A stretch of DNA of 64,000 bases, taken from the NCBI GenBank assembly GCA_017442155.1, contig JAFSAU010000012.1:20569-84568 (forward strand), read 5' to 3'. Each line of letters starts with the position of its first letter. Within the stretch, counting starts at the first letter, position 1. Shown piece after piece: positions 26,388 through 37,217 of the stretch. Source of the DNA: Clostridia bacterium. GTDB lineage: Bacteria > Bacillota > Clostridia > UMGS1883 > UMGS1540. Both the position numbers and the translations under genes were made by a program. The notes under the pieces are model-generated. The model ran no database searches. It was not told where the DNA came from and saw nothing but the letters and a program-made list of their open reading frames with translations.

Positions 26388-27140
26388 TTACGCGCTGTAT
26401 TTCTCAATAAATTCAACAATGGGTAAGCAGTCCGGCAGACCGTGGGGATGATGGTCACCACCGGGTTTAATATGCGTTTCAATGGTGCGGCCGGCTGCCG
26501 TATAGGCATCTTGTAAAAGTTTTCCGTTTTCCTCGAAGGGTACAACACTGTCGCTGTCTCCGGAAACAAGCAGAACAGGAATGTTGTGGCTTGTCAGCGT
26601 GGGGAGGTAATCCAGCGGATGGGCGCGGAAGGAAAGAATGGAGACAGAATCAATGCCGCGTGCTTTTATAAATTCTTCTGCCATAGCGGGCATGGCGGGT
26701 TCCGTCTCCCTTCCGAAACGGAAGGGACAAGAAAGAAAATTAACAACCGGTGCATCGATATACATGCAGGATACCTTTTCGGGGTGCTTTGCGGCAAGAT
26801 AGATTGCTTGCATACCGCCGCAGCTCATTCCTACAGGAATGCATTGCGTTGAAAGCCCGAATTCTTCGGCAACAAAATTCACGAAAGCCGCTTGTGCTTC
26901 CGTATCCTCGTCCAGACACCAGCGGGTTTTGTTTTTTATATGTGCCACATGATAGCCTCGCTTAAGAAGTGCCAGCTCTGTTTCCGGAAATGCGCCGAAA
27001 TATTCTGTTTTCAAGAGCCATTTTCCGTTGCCTTTATTCCCGGGACTGACAACAATATACTTTCTCTCCATAAATTCTCCGCATTTTGCCGGATATCCTA
27101 ACCATTCGTTTATAATTTCGTCGCCATTCCATCGTGTCAT
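26388..27140 (-). CDS. Alpha/beta hydrolase
   Basis: A 250-aa intracellular alpha/beta-hydrolase fold protein. The nucleophile elbow is GMSCGG, the acid is probably in SGDSDSVVP, and the catalytic His is in GGDHHPHG. A short insertion between them (FLSCPFRFGRETEP) could form a lid. It resembles carbohydrate-esterase or dienelactone-hydrolase-like proteins, but the substrate is unknown. The ATG follows GGAGG. It is monocistronic between tRNA-Val and the divergent 27322 gene. Confidence 0.85.
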   Translation of the reverse strand: MTRWNGDEIINEWLGYPAKCGEFMERKYIVVSPGNKGNGKWLLKTEYFGAFPETELALLKRGYHVAHIKNKTRWCLDEDTEAQAAFVNFVAEEFGLSTQCIPVGMSCGGMQAIYLAAKHPEKVSCMYIDAPVVNFLSCPFRFGRETEPAMPAMAEEFIKARGIDSVSILSFRAHPLDYLPTLTSHNIPVLLVSGDSDSVVPFEENGKLLQDAYTAAGRTIETHIKPGGDHHPHGLPDCLPIVEFIEKYSA

Positions 27141-27260
27141 TTTCAGATTCCTCCACTTATAATAATAGTAGGTATTATATCAGAAAATATCAGACTTGTC
27201 AATGGTTTCCGGGCTCTTGGATACTTTTCCATATGCAGGGAAAGGTTTTCTAAAAAATAC

Positions 27261-27289
27261 TTGCCAGCGCAGGAATTTTGTGGTATACT
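27261..27289 (+). promoter_or_regulatory. Promoter of the 27322 gene
   Basis: TTGCCA (27261-27266), a 17-bp spacer and TATACT (27284-27289) are 33 bp before the ATG. Confidence 0.7.
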
Positions 27290-27321
27290 ATATTCAGAAT
27301 ATTTTTGGGAGGAATGTACAT

Positions 27322-29367
27322 ATGAGTGAAACAAAAGGAAGAGACATGATTCGGGGGATTTCCGTCTGTAACCCGGTGGACCTGGACCCGGAATACTTTT
27401 TGTATACGGTGGATTATGCAATTGAAAACGGCATTGACCATATCCAGTTCATCGGTCCGATTCATGACTACATAAAGGGCAATATTGATGGTATGACACC
27501 GTACCGTAAATACAGTCAGTTTAATGACAGTAAGCCCCAGGAATACATGAACCTTTGCCTGGAACACCTGAATATCGGCTGCAAGAAGGCAAGCGAGGCC
27601 GGTATTAAAATGTATATGTGGCATCATGAGCTGGACTTGCCGGACGGCTTTTCCGAGGCGTACCCGGAAATCTTAAACAGCGATAATGATATTGAAGTTA
27701 CCCATCCGCTGGTAAAGGATTTTCTGGAAAATCGTATTGAAGACTTTTTTGCCGCCTATCCCTATATGAATGGTATTATCCTGACACTGCACGAGACAAA
27801 GGTCCCGCTTCTCCGCCTGAAGAATCAGAAGCTGGACAAGGTGGGGCGCGTTAAGTATGTTACGCAGATTCTGTTTGACACCTGTTCGCGTCTTGGAAAA
27901 GAGTTGATTGTCCGTCCGTTTGCAAGCCTTGAGGAAGATTATGAAATGATGATGGCGGCTTATGAAAGCATTTCTACAGAGCTTCTCATTATGGATAAGT
28001 GGACGCAGTTTGACTGGAGTCTTTGCTTGCCGCATAACAAATTCTACAATAAAATCAAAAAGAATCCCATCTTTGTGGAAACAGATATTTTCGGCGAATT
28101 TTTCGGCAAAGGCAGACTGCCGCTGATGCTCCGTCAGCATATTATTGATAAGTTTGAATATTGCGAAAGCTTTAAAGTGGCCGGGTACGTAAATCGTATC
28201 GATAGGGCAGGCCGTCATCCCTTTGGTACAGCGAATGAGGTAAACATTGATATTATGCTGGCGTGTATGCAGGGACGAGATGTGGACGAGGCTATTGATG
28301 CATTCTTCGAGAAAAATTATCCCGGGATTGGCAGTGAGGTGCGCGAACTGATGGAACCCACCGAACAGCTGCTTCGAGAAATCATCTGGCTGAAGGGATA
28401 TTATTACAGCGAACTCAGCGCATTTCCCAAGCTAAACCACTCTAAAAACCATTTCTATTTTGAGATGATGAAGGATAATTACGAAATTGCTTCCAACGAG
28501 TGGTTTATCCCGATTGGCTGGGAACGCGGCAGTCTGGAAAGCGTGCTCGAAGAGAAGGCCCACGCTGTTATGATGGCAGAGAAAGCCTACAATAAGCTTT
28601 TGCTCCTGAAGGACAAGATGGAGCCGAATGCTTATGAAAAGTTGTATTTTCAGTTTGCAAACCTGAAGTATGTCGCCCGTCTGTGGGATACGCTCACCAA
28701 GGTATTTATGAATTACGTGAAATACTTTGAAAAGCGGGATGTGGCCTTTGAGAAACAGTTGGAAGAAGCTCTCAGTGCACTGCGGGACATCAACCGTGAG
28801 GCGATTGCGGAGTTGGGAGATAATTTCTACTGTCAGACCGGTACCGTGTATGATAAGACGGAGAACTTTGACTATGTGGAAAATCTGGTACGTGAGATAG
28901 AGGAAAGCTTCCGTGCAGAAAAAATGCAGACAGAGCTTCTGGAAAAGGAAGAAAATCTTGTGGACTATGTGGTCTGCGGCGGCGCAATGGAAGGACACCG
29001 ACTGCAGAAGGAAGTAAACTTCAGCGATACATTTGTAAAAGAAGGCAGCCTGTACAGAATTCCCGGCACCGGCCGCGGTACCAGCTGGAGCACGGTTAAC
29101 ACCCACGGTTGGTTTAGTTATGAAATTGCGGTTAAGCCGAATGCGGAAAACACAATTAAGCTGACGTTGGGCACGCATCTCTGTGAGGATATTGACATTA
29201 AAGTTTGCGTGGACGGAAAGGAATATACCTTCCGTGAGAAAACCGGCGGCAAAACGAAAGAGGTTTCCGTTCCGTATTCCTCTGAAAAGTCGACGATTCG
29301 TATCCGTTTCGACCGCTTTACAGCAAATACCCCTTGTGTACACAATATCCGCGTTATTGCAAAATAA
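27322..29367 (+). CDS. Unassigned TIM-barrel-like protein, putative glycoside hydrolase
   Basis: A 681-aa cytoplasmic protein that I cannot place in a named family. The first ~330 residues read like a (beta/alpha)8 barrel: RGISVCNPVDLDPEYFLYT, IKMYMWHHELDLPDGF, GIILTLHETKVPLL with a candidate catalytic Glu, ELIVRPFASLEEDYEM and FVETDIFGEFFGKGRLP. An alpha-helical region follows (about 340-560), then a C-terminal beta domain of the carbohydrate-binding type (TSWSTVNTHGWFSYEIAV to the end). The layout recalls alpha-glucuronidase-like GH67/GH115 enzymes. Its neighbours are sugar-isomerising genes. The start follows GGGAGG at a good distance. Confidence 0.75.
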   Translation: MSETKGRDMIRGISVCNPVDLDPEYFLYTVDYAIENGIDHIQFIGPIHDYIKGNIDGMTPYRKYSQFNDSKPQEYMNLCLEHLNIGCKKASEAGIKMYMWHHELDLPDGFSEAYPEILNSDNDIEVTHPLVKDFLENRIEDFFAAYPYMNGIILTLHETKVPLLRLKNQKLDKVGRVKYVTQILFDTCSRLGKELIVRPFASLEEDYEMMMAAYESISTELLIMDKWTQFDWSLCLPHNKFYNKIKKNPIFVETDIFGEFFGKGRLPLMLRQHIIDKFEYCESFKVAGYVNRIDRAGRHPFGTANEVNIDIMLACMQGRDVDEAIDAFFEKNYPGIGSEVRELMEPTEQLLREIIWLKGYYYSELSAFPKLNHSKNHFYFEMMKDNYEIASNEWFIPIGWERGSLESVLEEKAHAVMMAEKAYNKLLLLKDKMEPNAYEKLYFQFANLKYVARLWDTLTKVFMNYVKYFEKRDVAFEKQLEEALSALRDINREAIAELGDNFYCQTGTVYDKTENFDYVENLVREIEESFRAEKMQTELLEKEENLVDYVVCGGAMEGHRLQKEVNFSDTFVKEGSLYRIPGTGRGTSWSTVNTHGWFSYEIAVKPNAENTIKLTLGTHLCEDIDIKVCVDGKEYTFREKTGGKTKEVSVPYSSEKSTIRIRFDRFTANTPCVHNIRVIAK

Positions 29368-29382
29368 TATAGAATTAAAGAC

Positions 29383-29420
29383 AAAAAACTGTCCTGGGTT
29401 TAATCGGGGCAGTTTTTTTG
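29383..29420 (+). terminator. Terminator of the 27322 gene
   Basis: AAAAAACTGTCC (29383-29394) pairs with GGGGCAGTTTTTTT (29406-29419). Confidence 0.75.
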
Positions 29421-29502
29421 CATAGAGAACGAGAAAGGTGTTACAAAAGGATAAAAACGCCGGAAAAAAGAAAAGCACACGCTTTTCCAACGGGAATGAC
29501 TC

Positions 29503-29531
29503 TTGACAGTGTCAGGGAAATATGGTATAAT
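29503..29531 (+). promoter_or_regulatory. Promoter of the lyxose isomerase-fructokinase genes
   Basis: Perfect TTGACA (29503-29508) and TATAAT (29526-29531) with a 17-bp spacer, 44 bp before the ATG. Confidence 0.85.
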
Positions 29532-29572
29532 TAACAAAACTTTACATAAAAGTAAGACAAGAAAGGAAATAA

Positions 29573-30124
<552 letters not shown>

Positions 30125-30135
30125 GGGGTGACAGA

Positions 30136-31074
30136 ATGAAACAATTTGATGTAACAGCACTCGGCGAAATTTTGATAGACTTTACGGAAAGTGGTCAAAG
30201 TGAAAACGGGATGCGTCTTTTTGAACAGAATCCCGGTGGTGCCCCTGCAAACGTTCTTTCCGCCGTGGCACACCTTGGCGGCCGGGCGGCCTTTATTGGC
30301 AAGGTGGGGCGGGACATGCACGGCAAATTTCTGCGGGAGACTGTGGAAAAATGCGGTATTGACACCCGCGGCCTTGTGGACACGGATAAAGGTTTCACCA
30401 CCCTTGCTTTCGTTGCACTCTCCGGTGGAGAACGTAGCTTTTCTTTTGCCCGGAAACCGGGTGCTGATACGTTACTTACGCCCGATGAAGTGGATTATGG
30501 CCGAATTTCTGAAAGCAGGATTTTCCATATTGGGTCTCTGTCCCTGACGGATGAGCCGGTGAAAAGTGCCAGCCTGGCGGCACTGGAATTTGCGCAGAAG
30601 GAAGGCGTGATCATTTCTTACGATCCGAATTACCGCGCTTCCCTTTGGGAAAGCCAGGAAAAAGCGGAGCGTGAGATGCAAAGTATTCTTCCGTATGCTG
30701 ATGTGGTAAAGATTTCAGAGGAAGAAACTGCACTGATTACGGGTCATGCTGACCCTGTGGAAGCGGCTGGCGGTCTCATTTGTAAAGGCGCGGCTGTGGC
30801 ACTTGTGACAATGGGCGGCGAAGGGGCGATTGTAGCCACAAAGGAAGGAACAATGCATATCCCTGCTATGGGCGGAAAGCCCGTGGATACCACCGGTGCA
30901 GGGGATGCTTTTATGGGTGGCTTTCTGTTCAAACTGGCAAAATCAGAAAAAAAGCCGACGGACATTTCTCTTAAAGCGGCAGAAGAATTTGCCAAATTTG
31001 CCGCGAAGGTTGCCGGTGTTTGTATTTCCCGTCGGGGTGCAATCAATGCAATGCCCGGACTGGATGAGCTATAA
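30136..31074 (+). CDS. scrK: PfkB-family fructokinase
   Basis: A 312-aa ribokinase-fold sugar kinase. The N-terminal substrate motif is GGAPANVLSAVAHLGG and the C-terminal PfkB signature is DTTGAGDAFMGGFLF with the catalytic Asp. The lead TALGEILIDF is typical of fructokinases. It would make fructose-6-phosphate from the product of the preceding isomerase. GGGGTGAC precedes the ATG. Confidence 0.87.
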   Translation: MKQFDVTALGEILIDFTESGQSENGMRLFEQNPGGAPANVLSAVAHLGGRAAFIGKVGRDMHGKFLRETVEKCGIDTRGLVDTDKGFTTLAFVALSGGERSFSFARKPGADTLLTPDEVDYGRISESRIFHIGSLSLTDEPVKSASLAALEFAQKEGVIISYDPNYRASLWESQEKAEREMQSILPYADVVKISEEETALITGHADPVEAAGGLICKGAAVALVTMGGEGAIVATKEGTMHIPAMGGKPVDTTGAGDAFMGGFLFKLAKSEKKPTDISLKAAEEFAKFAAKVAGVCISRRGAINAMPGLDEL

Positions 31075-31278
31075 AGGGTTGAAGTTATTATATGCAGCCT
31101 GAAAGGAATTATCCGAACCGGATTATGGTGCGGAAGACGCAGGAAGGCTGACGCTTTCCGAGGATGAAAATCCAAAAGATGCCGAAAATACTGCTTTTCA
31201 GGCAGGTTCGGATGACTCCTGTCAGGCTATGGATGTAGTAAACATACCGATATTTTTCATATTAAGAGGTGAAGGAAA

Positions 31279-34200
31279 GTGAAAGTAGAACAGTTCTGGA
31301 ATCCACCGGCATCGTTTCGTTCTGCCCCTTTCTGGGCTTGGAACGGGAAGCTGGAAAAGGAGAAGCTGGCAGAGCAGATAGAGGCATTTCATCAGATGGG
31401 CTTCGGCGGTTTTTTTATGCATGTGCGATGCGGCCTTATAACGCCGTACCTTGGCGAAGAATTTATGGAAATGGTGCGTTTTTGCGCGTCAGAAGCTGAA
31501 AAGAGAGGTATGTACGCTCATTTGTACGATGAGGACCGGTACCCCTCCGGCCACTGCGGCGGTCAGGTGACGGCTGAAAGGCGGTTTATGGGACGGGAAA
31601 TCCAATTACATTACAAACCGATTGAAGGTGCTATGGAAGAAAATGCGGCCATAGAATCGGGTGGAGTGTATCTGGTAGGAAGATATGATATTGATTTTAC
31701 GCCAAAGCACACTATGCGCAATTTCGTCTGTCTTTCGGAAGGGGAGAAAGCCCGGCATACGGAGGTGTGGATTTACAGTGTCTGCCTGCCCTCCTCCGGC
31801 TGGTTTAATGGGGCAAATCATCCGGACGTTTTAAATCCTGAGGTAACTACCTCCTTTATTGAAAAGACCCACGAGAAATATAAGGCGGCAGTGGGGGATG
31901 CGTTTGGAAAAGCAATTCCATCCATCTTCACCGACGAACCGAATGTAGGCCATATGGGTTGGTTTGAAACGGGATGCCAGAATCCGTATTCCTTATTCTG
32001 GACGCCACGGATGCCGGAAATTTTTGAGGAGAAGTACGGATTTTCTTTGCTTGAAACCCTTCCGGCGGTGTTCTTTAATGCGGAGAACGGGGAAACCGGC
32101 TACATACGCTACGCGTTTCTGGATCTGACAGCAGCCCTCTTTAAGGAAGGTTATTCAGACCAGGTGGGTGCCTGGTGCGAGAAAAACGACCTGGAATTTA
32201 CGGGACATTTCCATTCCGAGGGCAGTCTTGGTGGACAATGTTGTACTTCTGTAGACCTTTTGCGACAGTACGCGGCATACCATATTCCCGGCATTGATAT
32301 GCTGGATGCGTCGGTAGAGCTGACAACAGCAAAGCAGGCGATGTCTGCCGTACATCAGTACGGCCGGAAGGAAGCCATGACAGAGCTGTACGGTGCCTCG
32401 CGCTGGAGCTGTGATTTCCGCCGCTATAAAATGCAGACAGACTGGCAAACGGCCATGGGTTTTACAAAACGGGTACCGCATCTGGCCTTTTATTCTATGG
32501 AAGGGGAGTCAAAGCGCGATTATCCGGCTTCCATTGGCTTACAGTCTCCCTGGTATAAGGAGTTTGCACAGTTGGAGGACCATTTTGCCCGGACAGCATG
32601 GGCTATGGCAGAGGGCAGAGCGGTAGTAAAAATTGCTGTGGTGCATCCGATTGAATCCTACTGGATGGCTTTTGGAACAGATGATGCCGCATCCGGCGAG
32701 CGGAAACGCCTGAACGAACTGCACAAAGATGTGGCCGAATGGCTTTGCCGGAATCATCTGGACTACGACTATCTTTCTGAAGCCCTTTTACCTCAGCTTT
32801 GGGACGGAGAAAAGGTGGGGGAAATGCAATATGAAGTTATTGTTGTACCCGGTTGTACCAGCATCCGGAAATCTACGGCAGACATACTTTGGGATTTCAA
32901 AAAGCGCGGGGGCCGTGTGATTTTCATGGGCGATTGCCCTATATATTCTGGCGGAAGACCCACCGAAACCCTTCGTTCTCTTTATGAAGCTTCCGTCCGG
33001 ATTCCCTGCGGACAGTACGCGCTGACAGAGGCGTTGGAGGCGTACAGAACGGTGGAAATCCGAAGAAATAAAAACAACTTTAATCCCGAGGGGGCGCCGG
33101 CCGGTGCGTATGTGTACGGTATGAGAGAGACCGGGAACGGCGGCTGGCTGATGATTGCAGAAGCTGCACCGAAGCCGAATTATGATAGTGTCGGCACGGA
33201 AAAATTATTTATTCGCATCCGTGGAGAATATGCTGTTTGCTTGTACAATACCCTGGAGGGCAGAAAAGAAAAAATAAAGTATCGATGGGAAGATGGATGG
33301 ACCTGTTTTGAGAAAGAAGTACACCCGATGGAAAGCCTTCTTGTTCGTCTTGGTGAGGAAGCAGAAGGGGAAGCGGAGACTGCAATAAGAAAAAGCGTGA
33401 CATTCGGGGAGGAAGCCCGGTACTCACTTTCAGAAGAAAATGTCCTGGTACTGGATGTGGCTGAATATGCGCTGGACGATGCTCCTTTTGAAGAAAAGGC
33501 AGATATTTTTGAACTTACGGATATCCTCTGTAAACGCGTTGGGATGGAGGTAAACCGCGGCCGGTATACACAGCCTTACTGTAGAAAAAAGAGCGAGGAA
33601 CATACACTTCGTCTGCGCTACCGTTTCTATAGTGCGATGGAAACCAATGCCGCACTGGCGCTGGAATTCCCGTATGAGACAGAAATTTACCTTGGCGGTA
33701 AAAAAATAGAGAATAACCCGGAGGGATATTATATCGACCGCGCCATTCACAAAATTCCCGGTCTTCCTGTCCAAAAGGGGGAAAACATACTGGAAATTAC
33801 AATGCCTTTTACGGATAGCATACAGCCGCAGGTTATGTATCTTCTTGGTGATTTCGGCGTATCGGTAAAGGGTACGCGCGCCGAAATCGTGCCGAAAGAA
33901 GAGTCCCTTTTTGTGGGGGACGTGTCGCGGCAGGGGCTTCCTTTTTATGGAGGCAATATCAGCTACACCTTTGAAGTGGAAACGGAAAAATGCACTGCGG
34001 CAGTGGAATGCAGCTTTTTCCGGGCCGCTGCCCTTCATATTCTGGTAGACGGCGAAGATGGAGGACTTATCTTTGCACCGCCGTACCGGAGCCGGAAACT
34101 GGAGCTTTCAAAAGGGAAACATACGGTGACGGTGACCGCACTTGGCACGAGGGAAAACACACTGGCCCCGCTTCACGCGGTGAAAACGGATGGCTGGTAT

Positions 34201-34299
34201 GCCTACTGGCAGTATCGCCCGGCGGATAACGCCCGGTCCGACGGCTACCGACCATCGGAAGTGGGACTTCTGAAACGGCCGCGTCTGGTCATTTTCTAA
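31279..34299 (+). CDS. GH106-like glycoside hydrolase (putative alpha-L-rhamnosidase)
   Basis: A 1006-aa protein starting with GTG, which follows AGAGGTGA. The N-terminal barrel has PFWAWNGKLEKEKLAEQI, GFGGFFMHVRCGLITPYL, LYDEDRYPSGHCGG and SIFTDEPNVG, with candidate catalytic Glu/Asp residues. The middle has EFTGHFHSEGSLGG and a flavodoxin-like subdomain (VIVVPGCTSIRKS, then GRVIFMGDCPIYSGG). The C-terminus is beta-rich. This domain order matches the large cytoplasmic enzymes grouped with GH106 rhamnosidases. No signal peptide is visible. It probably works with the GH78 enzyme on rhamnose-rich glycans (inference). Confidence 0.7.
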   Translation: MKVEQFWNPPASFRSAPFWAWNGKLEKEKLAEQIEAFHQMGFGGFFMHVRCGLITPYLGEEFMEMVRFCASEAEKRGMYAHLYDEDRYPSGHCGGQVTAERRFMGREIQLHYKPIEGAMEENAAIESGGVYLVGRYDIDFTPKHTMRNFVCLSEGEKARHTEVWIYSVCLPSSGWFNGANHPDVLNPEVTTSFIEKTHEKYKAAVGDAFGKAIPSIFTDEPNVGHMGWFETGCQNPYSLFWTPRMPEIFEEKYGFSLLETLPAVFFNAENGETGYIRYAFLDLTAALFKEGYSDQVGAWCEKNDLEFTGHFHSEGSLGGQCCTSVDLLRQYAAYHIPGIDMLDASVELTTAKQAMSAVHQYGRKEAMTELYGASRWSCDFRRYKMQTDWQTAMGFTKRVPHLAFYSMEGESKRDYPASIGLQSPWYKEFAQLEDHFARTAWAMAEGRAVVKIAVVHPIESYWMAFGTDDAASGERKRLNELHKDVAEWLCRNHLDYDYLSEALLPQLWDGEKVGEMQYEVIVVPGCTSIRKSTADILWDFKKRGGRVIFMGDCPIYSGGRPTETLRSLYEASVRIPCGQYALTEALEAYRTVEIRRNKNNFNPEGAPAGAYVYGMRETGNGGWLMIAEAAPKPNYDSVGTEKLFIRIRGEYAVCLYNTLEGRKEKIKYRWEDGWTCFEKEVHPMESLLVRLGEEAEGEAETAIRKSVTFGEEARYSLSEENVLVLDVAEYALDDAPFEEKADIFELTDILCKRVGMEVNRGRYTQPYCRKKSEEHTLRLRYRFYSAMETNAALALEFPYETEIYLGGKKIENNPEGYYIDRAIHKIPGLPVQKGENILEITMPFTDSIQPQVMYLLGDFGVSVKGTRAEIVPKEESLFVGDVSRQGLPFYGGNISYTFEVETEKCTAAVECSFFRAAALHILVDGEDGGLIFAPPYRSRKLELSKGKHTVTVTALGTRENTLAPLHAVKTDGWYAYWQYRPADNARSDGYRPSEVGLLKRPRLVIF

Positions 34300-34304
34300 A
34301 AAAT

Positions 34305-34332
34305 AAAGAGACAGCGCACTGTCTCTTTCATA
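34305..34332. terminator. Bidirectional terminator between GH106-like and argH
   Basis: AAAGAGACAG (34305-34314) and CTGTCTCTTT (34319-34328) form a perfect 10-bp stem with a CGCA loop between convergent genes. T-runs follow on both strands. Confidence 0.85.
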
Positions 34333-34384
34333 CGTAGAGAAAAGCAGGTGTAGTATGGATACTGCACCTGCTGATTCTATAGAA

Positions 34385-35767
34385 TTATAACGAAAAATTC
34401 TTTATGAACTGTTCACACCGGGTGATGGAAGCGAGAACAGCCTCCTCTGCCGGACCGCCGGGGAGAGAACGCTCGGCCACGCAGGCTTCCAGGCTGATAG
34501 CCCTGTAGATATCCTCTTCAAAAACGGGTGAAAACTGTTTATATTCGTCCAAGGTCAGCGCGTCAAGTGCACATCCTTTTCCGATGCAGTAATACACCAG
34601 TTTTCCAAGAATTTCATGGGCTTCCCTGAAGGGAAGGCCTTTTTTTACAAGATAATCTGCCGCATCCGTAGCATTTGTGAAACCACCGCCGGCACCCTTG
34701 TACATTACGTCCTCATGGATTTTCATGGTGGACAGCATGTTTGTGAATACGGGCAGACATAAAAGCACAGTGTCTACAGCGTCAAAAATCTGCTCCTTAT
34801 CCTCCTGCATATCTTTGTTGTACGCAAGAGGAAGCCCTTTCATCATGGTTAATAATCCCATAAGAGAGCCAAATACACGACCGCTTTTGCCACGGATAAG
34901 CTCAGCGACATCCGGGTTTTTCTTCTGTGGCATAATACTGCTGCCGGTGGAATATGCGTCATCCATTTCTACAAAGGAAAATTCGTGACTGCTCCATAAA
35001 ATCAGTTCTTCGCAGAAACGGCTCAGATGTACCATCAGAATGGAGAGATCTGCCGCCAGCTCCAGAGCAAAGTCCCGGTCACTGACTCCGTCGAGGGAAT
35101 TGTCAGTGATTTTAGAAAATCCCAGCTGCTCCCGGACAAATTCACGGTCTAAGGGATATGTGGTTCCGGCCAGTGCGCCGCTTCCGAGAGGCATCACGGC
35201 TGTGCGCTTATGGCAGTCGGCAATTCTATCCGCGTCCCGCATAAACATCTGGGCATACGCCATCAGATGATGGGCGAAAGTAATCGGCTGTGCCTTCTGT
35301 AGATGGGTATACCCCGGCATAATAGTATGCAGGTGCTTCTTTGCGAGTTCCGTCAGGACACCGAGCAATGCCTTCAACAGTGATGCAATTTCCTTTTCCT
35401 GCGCCATCAGATACATACGGATGTCAAGAGCTACCTGATCATTCCGGCTCCGGCCTGTATGCAGACGCTTTCCGGCTGCGCCAATGCGGTCTGTAAGCAG
35501 TTTTTCCACGTTCATGTGGATATCTTCTGCATCCACCAAAAATTCAACGTTTCCGGCTTCGATATCCTCCAGAATTTCGCCCAGAGTCTTTACAATCAAC
35601 TCTGCCTCGGCAGGGTCGATAATATGCTGTTGTCCCAGCATTTTTGCATGGGCCATGCTTCCGGTGATATCTTCCCGGTACATGCGTGCGTCAAAGCGGA
35701 TGGACGAATTGAAATCGTCCACCTGCTTATCGGTTTCTTTCTGAAATCTGCCGCCCCAAAGTTTCAA
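34385..35767 (-). CDS. argH: Argininosuccinate lyase
   Basis: This 460-aa enzyme splits argininosuccinate into arginine and fumarate. It begins [15 protein letters not shown] and has the HTGRSRNDQ motif, the TTYPLDR segment and the superfamily signature [12 protein letters not shown] with the catalytic Ser. The initiation codon is TTG, only four bases after the argG stop, with a weak ribosome site, so translation is probably coupled to argG. Confidence 0.96.
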   Translation of the reverse strand: MKLWGGRFQKETDKQVDDFNSSIRFDARMYREDITGSMAHAKMLGQQHIIDPAEAELIVKTLGEILEDIEAGNVEFLVDAEDIHMNVEKLLTDRIGAAGKRLHTGRSRNDQVALDIRMYLMAQEKEIASLLKALLGVLTELAKKHLHTIMPGYTHLQKAQPITFAHHLMAYAQMFMRDADRIADCHKRTAVMPLGSGALAGTTYPLDREFVREQLGFSKITDNSLDGVSDRDFALELAADLSILMVHLSRFCEELILWSSHEFSFVEMDDAYSTGSSIMPQKKNPDVAELIRGKSGRVFGSLMGLLTMMKGLPLAYNKDMQEDKEQIFDAVDTVLLCLPVFTNMLSTMKIHEDVMYKGAGGGFTNATDAADYLVKKGLPFREAHEILGKLVYYCIGKGCALDALTLDEYKQFSPVFEEDIYRAISLEACVAERSLPGGPAEEAVLASITRCEQFIKNFSL

Positions 35768-35771
35768 AGCC

Positions 35772-36980
35772 TTATTCCCCCAGTTTTTCTTTCATCAGTG
35801 CACGGACCTTCAGCGGCAGACCAAACAGATTGATAAAGCCTTCCGCGTCCTTATGGCTGTACAGCTCATGGCTGTCGCCGAAGCTGGCAATATCTTCGTT
35901 GTAGAGAGAGTAAGGACTCTTGGCTCCTGCCGCGCTGACACTGCCTTTGTACAGCTTCAGGCGTACTGTACCCGTAACGGTTTCTTCCATGGAGTCCACC
36001 ATAGCAGAAAGTGCTTCACGAAGCGGTGTGTACCATTTTCCGTCATAAACAAGCTCGGAGAACTTGATAGCTGCCTGACGCTTGAAGGCCTGGGTGTCGC
36101 GGTCGAGACAGAGATATTCAAGCTCCTGCAGAGCGGCATACAAAATGGTTCCGCCCGGTGTTTCATATACGCCGCGGGATTTCATACCGACAAGACGGTC
36201 TTCACAGATATCGGTAATACCAATGCCGTTTGCTCCGCCGATGGCGTTCAGTTTTTCAACAAGCTCCACAGCACCCAGCTTTTCACCGTCGAGAGCAACG
36301 GGAACACCCTTTTCAAAATCCAGTGTAATATAGGTGGCTTCATCCGGAGCCTTTACCGGCGGTACAGTAAGCTTCAGAAGGGAATCCAGCTGCGGTTCGT
36401 TCCAGGGATCTTCCAGATCCATTCCTTCATGGCTGATATGCCAAATGTTGCGGTCTCTGGAGTAGAGATCCTTTTTGGTTACCGGAATCGGAATGTTATG
36501 TGCTTCTGCATAATCTACAGCATCTTCGCGAGATTTAATATCCCATACGCGCCAGGGAGCAATAATTTTCAGGTCAGGAGCCAGGGCCTTTACGGTCAGC
36601 TCAAAACGTACCTGGTCATTTCCCTTGCCGGTAGCACCATGGCAAATGGCTGTTGCGCCTTCTTTTCTGGCGATTTCAACAAGACGCTTTGCAATGATGG
36701 GACGGGCGTGGCTTGTGCCCAGAAGATACTTGCCTTCATAAACGGCACCGGCCTTTACGGTGGGGAAGATGAAGTCCTTTACATATTCCTCCCGGAGGTC
36801 CTCCAGATACAGCTTGGAAGCACCGCTTGCCAATGCTCTTTCTTCGAGGCCCTCTGTTTCCTTGCCTTGTCCCACGTCACCACATACAGCGATAACCTCG
36901 CAGTCATAATGCTCGTGCAGCCATGCAATAATAATCGAAGTGTCCAGACCGCCCGAGTACGCAAGTACGATTTTTTCCAT
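35772..36980 (-). CDS. argG: Argininosuccinate synthase
   Basis: A 402-aa enzyme that joins citrulline and aspartate using ATP. The PP-loop is AYSGGLDTS near the N-terminus, followed by [25 protein letters not shown] and [20 protein letters not shown] place the start at the ATG at 36980, preceded by AAAGGA. Upstream in-frame codons lie in the promoter. Together with argH it makes the last two steps of arginine synthesis. Two ARG-box-like palindromes upstream point to ArgR control. Confidence 0.97.
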   Translation of the reverse strand: MEKIVLAYSGGLDTSIIIAWLHEHYDCEVIAVCGDVGQGKETEGLEERALASGASKLYLEDLREEYVKDFIFPTVKAGAVYEGKYLLGTSHARPIIAKRLVEIARKEGATAICHGATGKGNDQVRFELTVKALAPDLKIIAPWRVWDIKSREDAVDYAEAHNIPIPVTKKDLYSRDRNIWHISHEGMDLEDPWNEPQLDSLLKLTVPPVKAPDEATYITLDFEKGVPVALDGEKLGAVELVEKLNAIGGANGIGITDICEDRLVGMKSRGVYETPGGTILYAALQELEYLCLDRDTQAFKRQAAIKFSELVYDGKWYTPLREALSAMVDSMEETVTGTVRLKLYKGSVSAAGAKSPYSLYNEDIASFGDSHELYSHKDAEGFINLFGLPLKVRALMKEKLGE

Positions 36981-37021
36981 AATTTCTACATCCTTTCTTT
37001 TTTTTACATTTGATTTTCTAT

Positions 37022-37050
37022 AGTATAGCACACTTGAAGGTTTTATGCAA
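37022..37050 (-). promoter_or_regulatory. Promoter of argGH
   Basis: On the minus strand TTGCAT (37045-37050) and TATACT (37022-37027) have a 17-bp spacer. The -35 box overlaps an ARG-box-like palindrome. Confidence 0.7.
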
Positions 37051-37060
37051 TAGATTTGCA
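37046..37060. promoter_or_regulatory. ARG-box-like palindrome (proximal)
   Basis: TGCAATAGATTTGCA has perfect 5-bp arms and covers the argG -35 element, where a bound arginine repressor would block polymerase. Confidence 0.5.
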
Positions 37061-37098
37061 TAAAAATCATAAAAAATTTTTCTTTTTATTCAAAAAAA

Positions 37099-37112
37099 TG
37101 AATTATTATGCA
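37099..37112. promoter_or_regulatory. ARG-box-like palindrome (distal)
   Basis: TGAATTATTATGCA matches the ArgR half-site pattern TGAAT-N4-ATTCA at all but one position, about 50 bp upstream of the proximal site. Confidence 0.5.
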
Positions 37113-37133
37113 AAAATATTATATTTATATTCA

Positions 37134-37172
37134 TAAAAACAGAGCTGTAATGTAAAAACAATACAGCTCTGT
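37134..37172 (-). terminator. Terminator of the nag-like operon
   Basis: A perfect 11-bp stem (37139-37149 with 37162-37172), followed on the minus strand by TTTTTATG. Confidence 0.8.
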
Positions 37173-37217
37173 CAATCATCAGTTTAATCGAACAAGAGAT
37201 TAAAGGTAAAGCTGTAA

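Noticed and set aside
31075..31278. Open 60-codon acidic frame between fructokinase and the GH106-like gene
   Set aside because: No start codon near its beginning and no ribosome site; may be a decayed remnant but cannot be supported.
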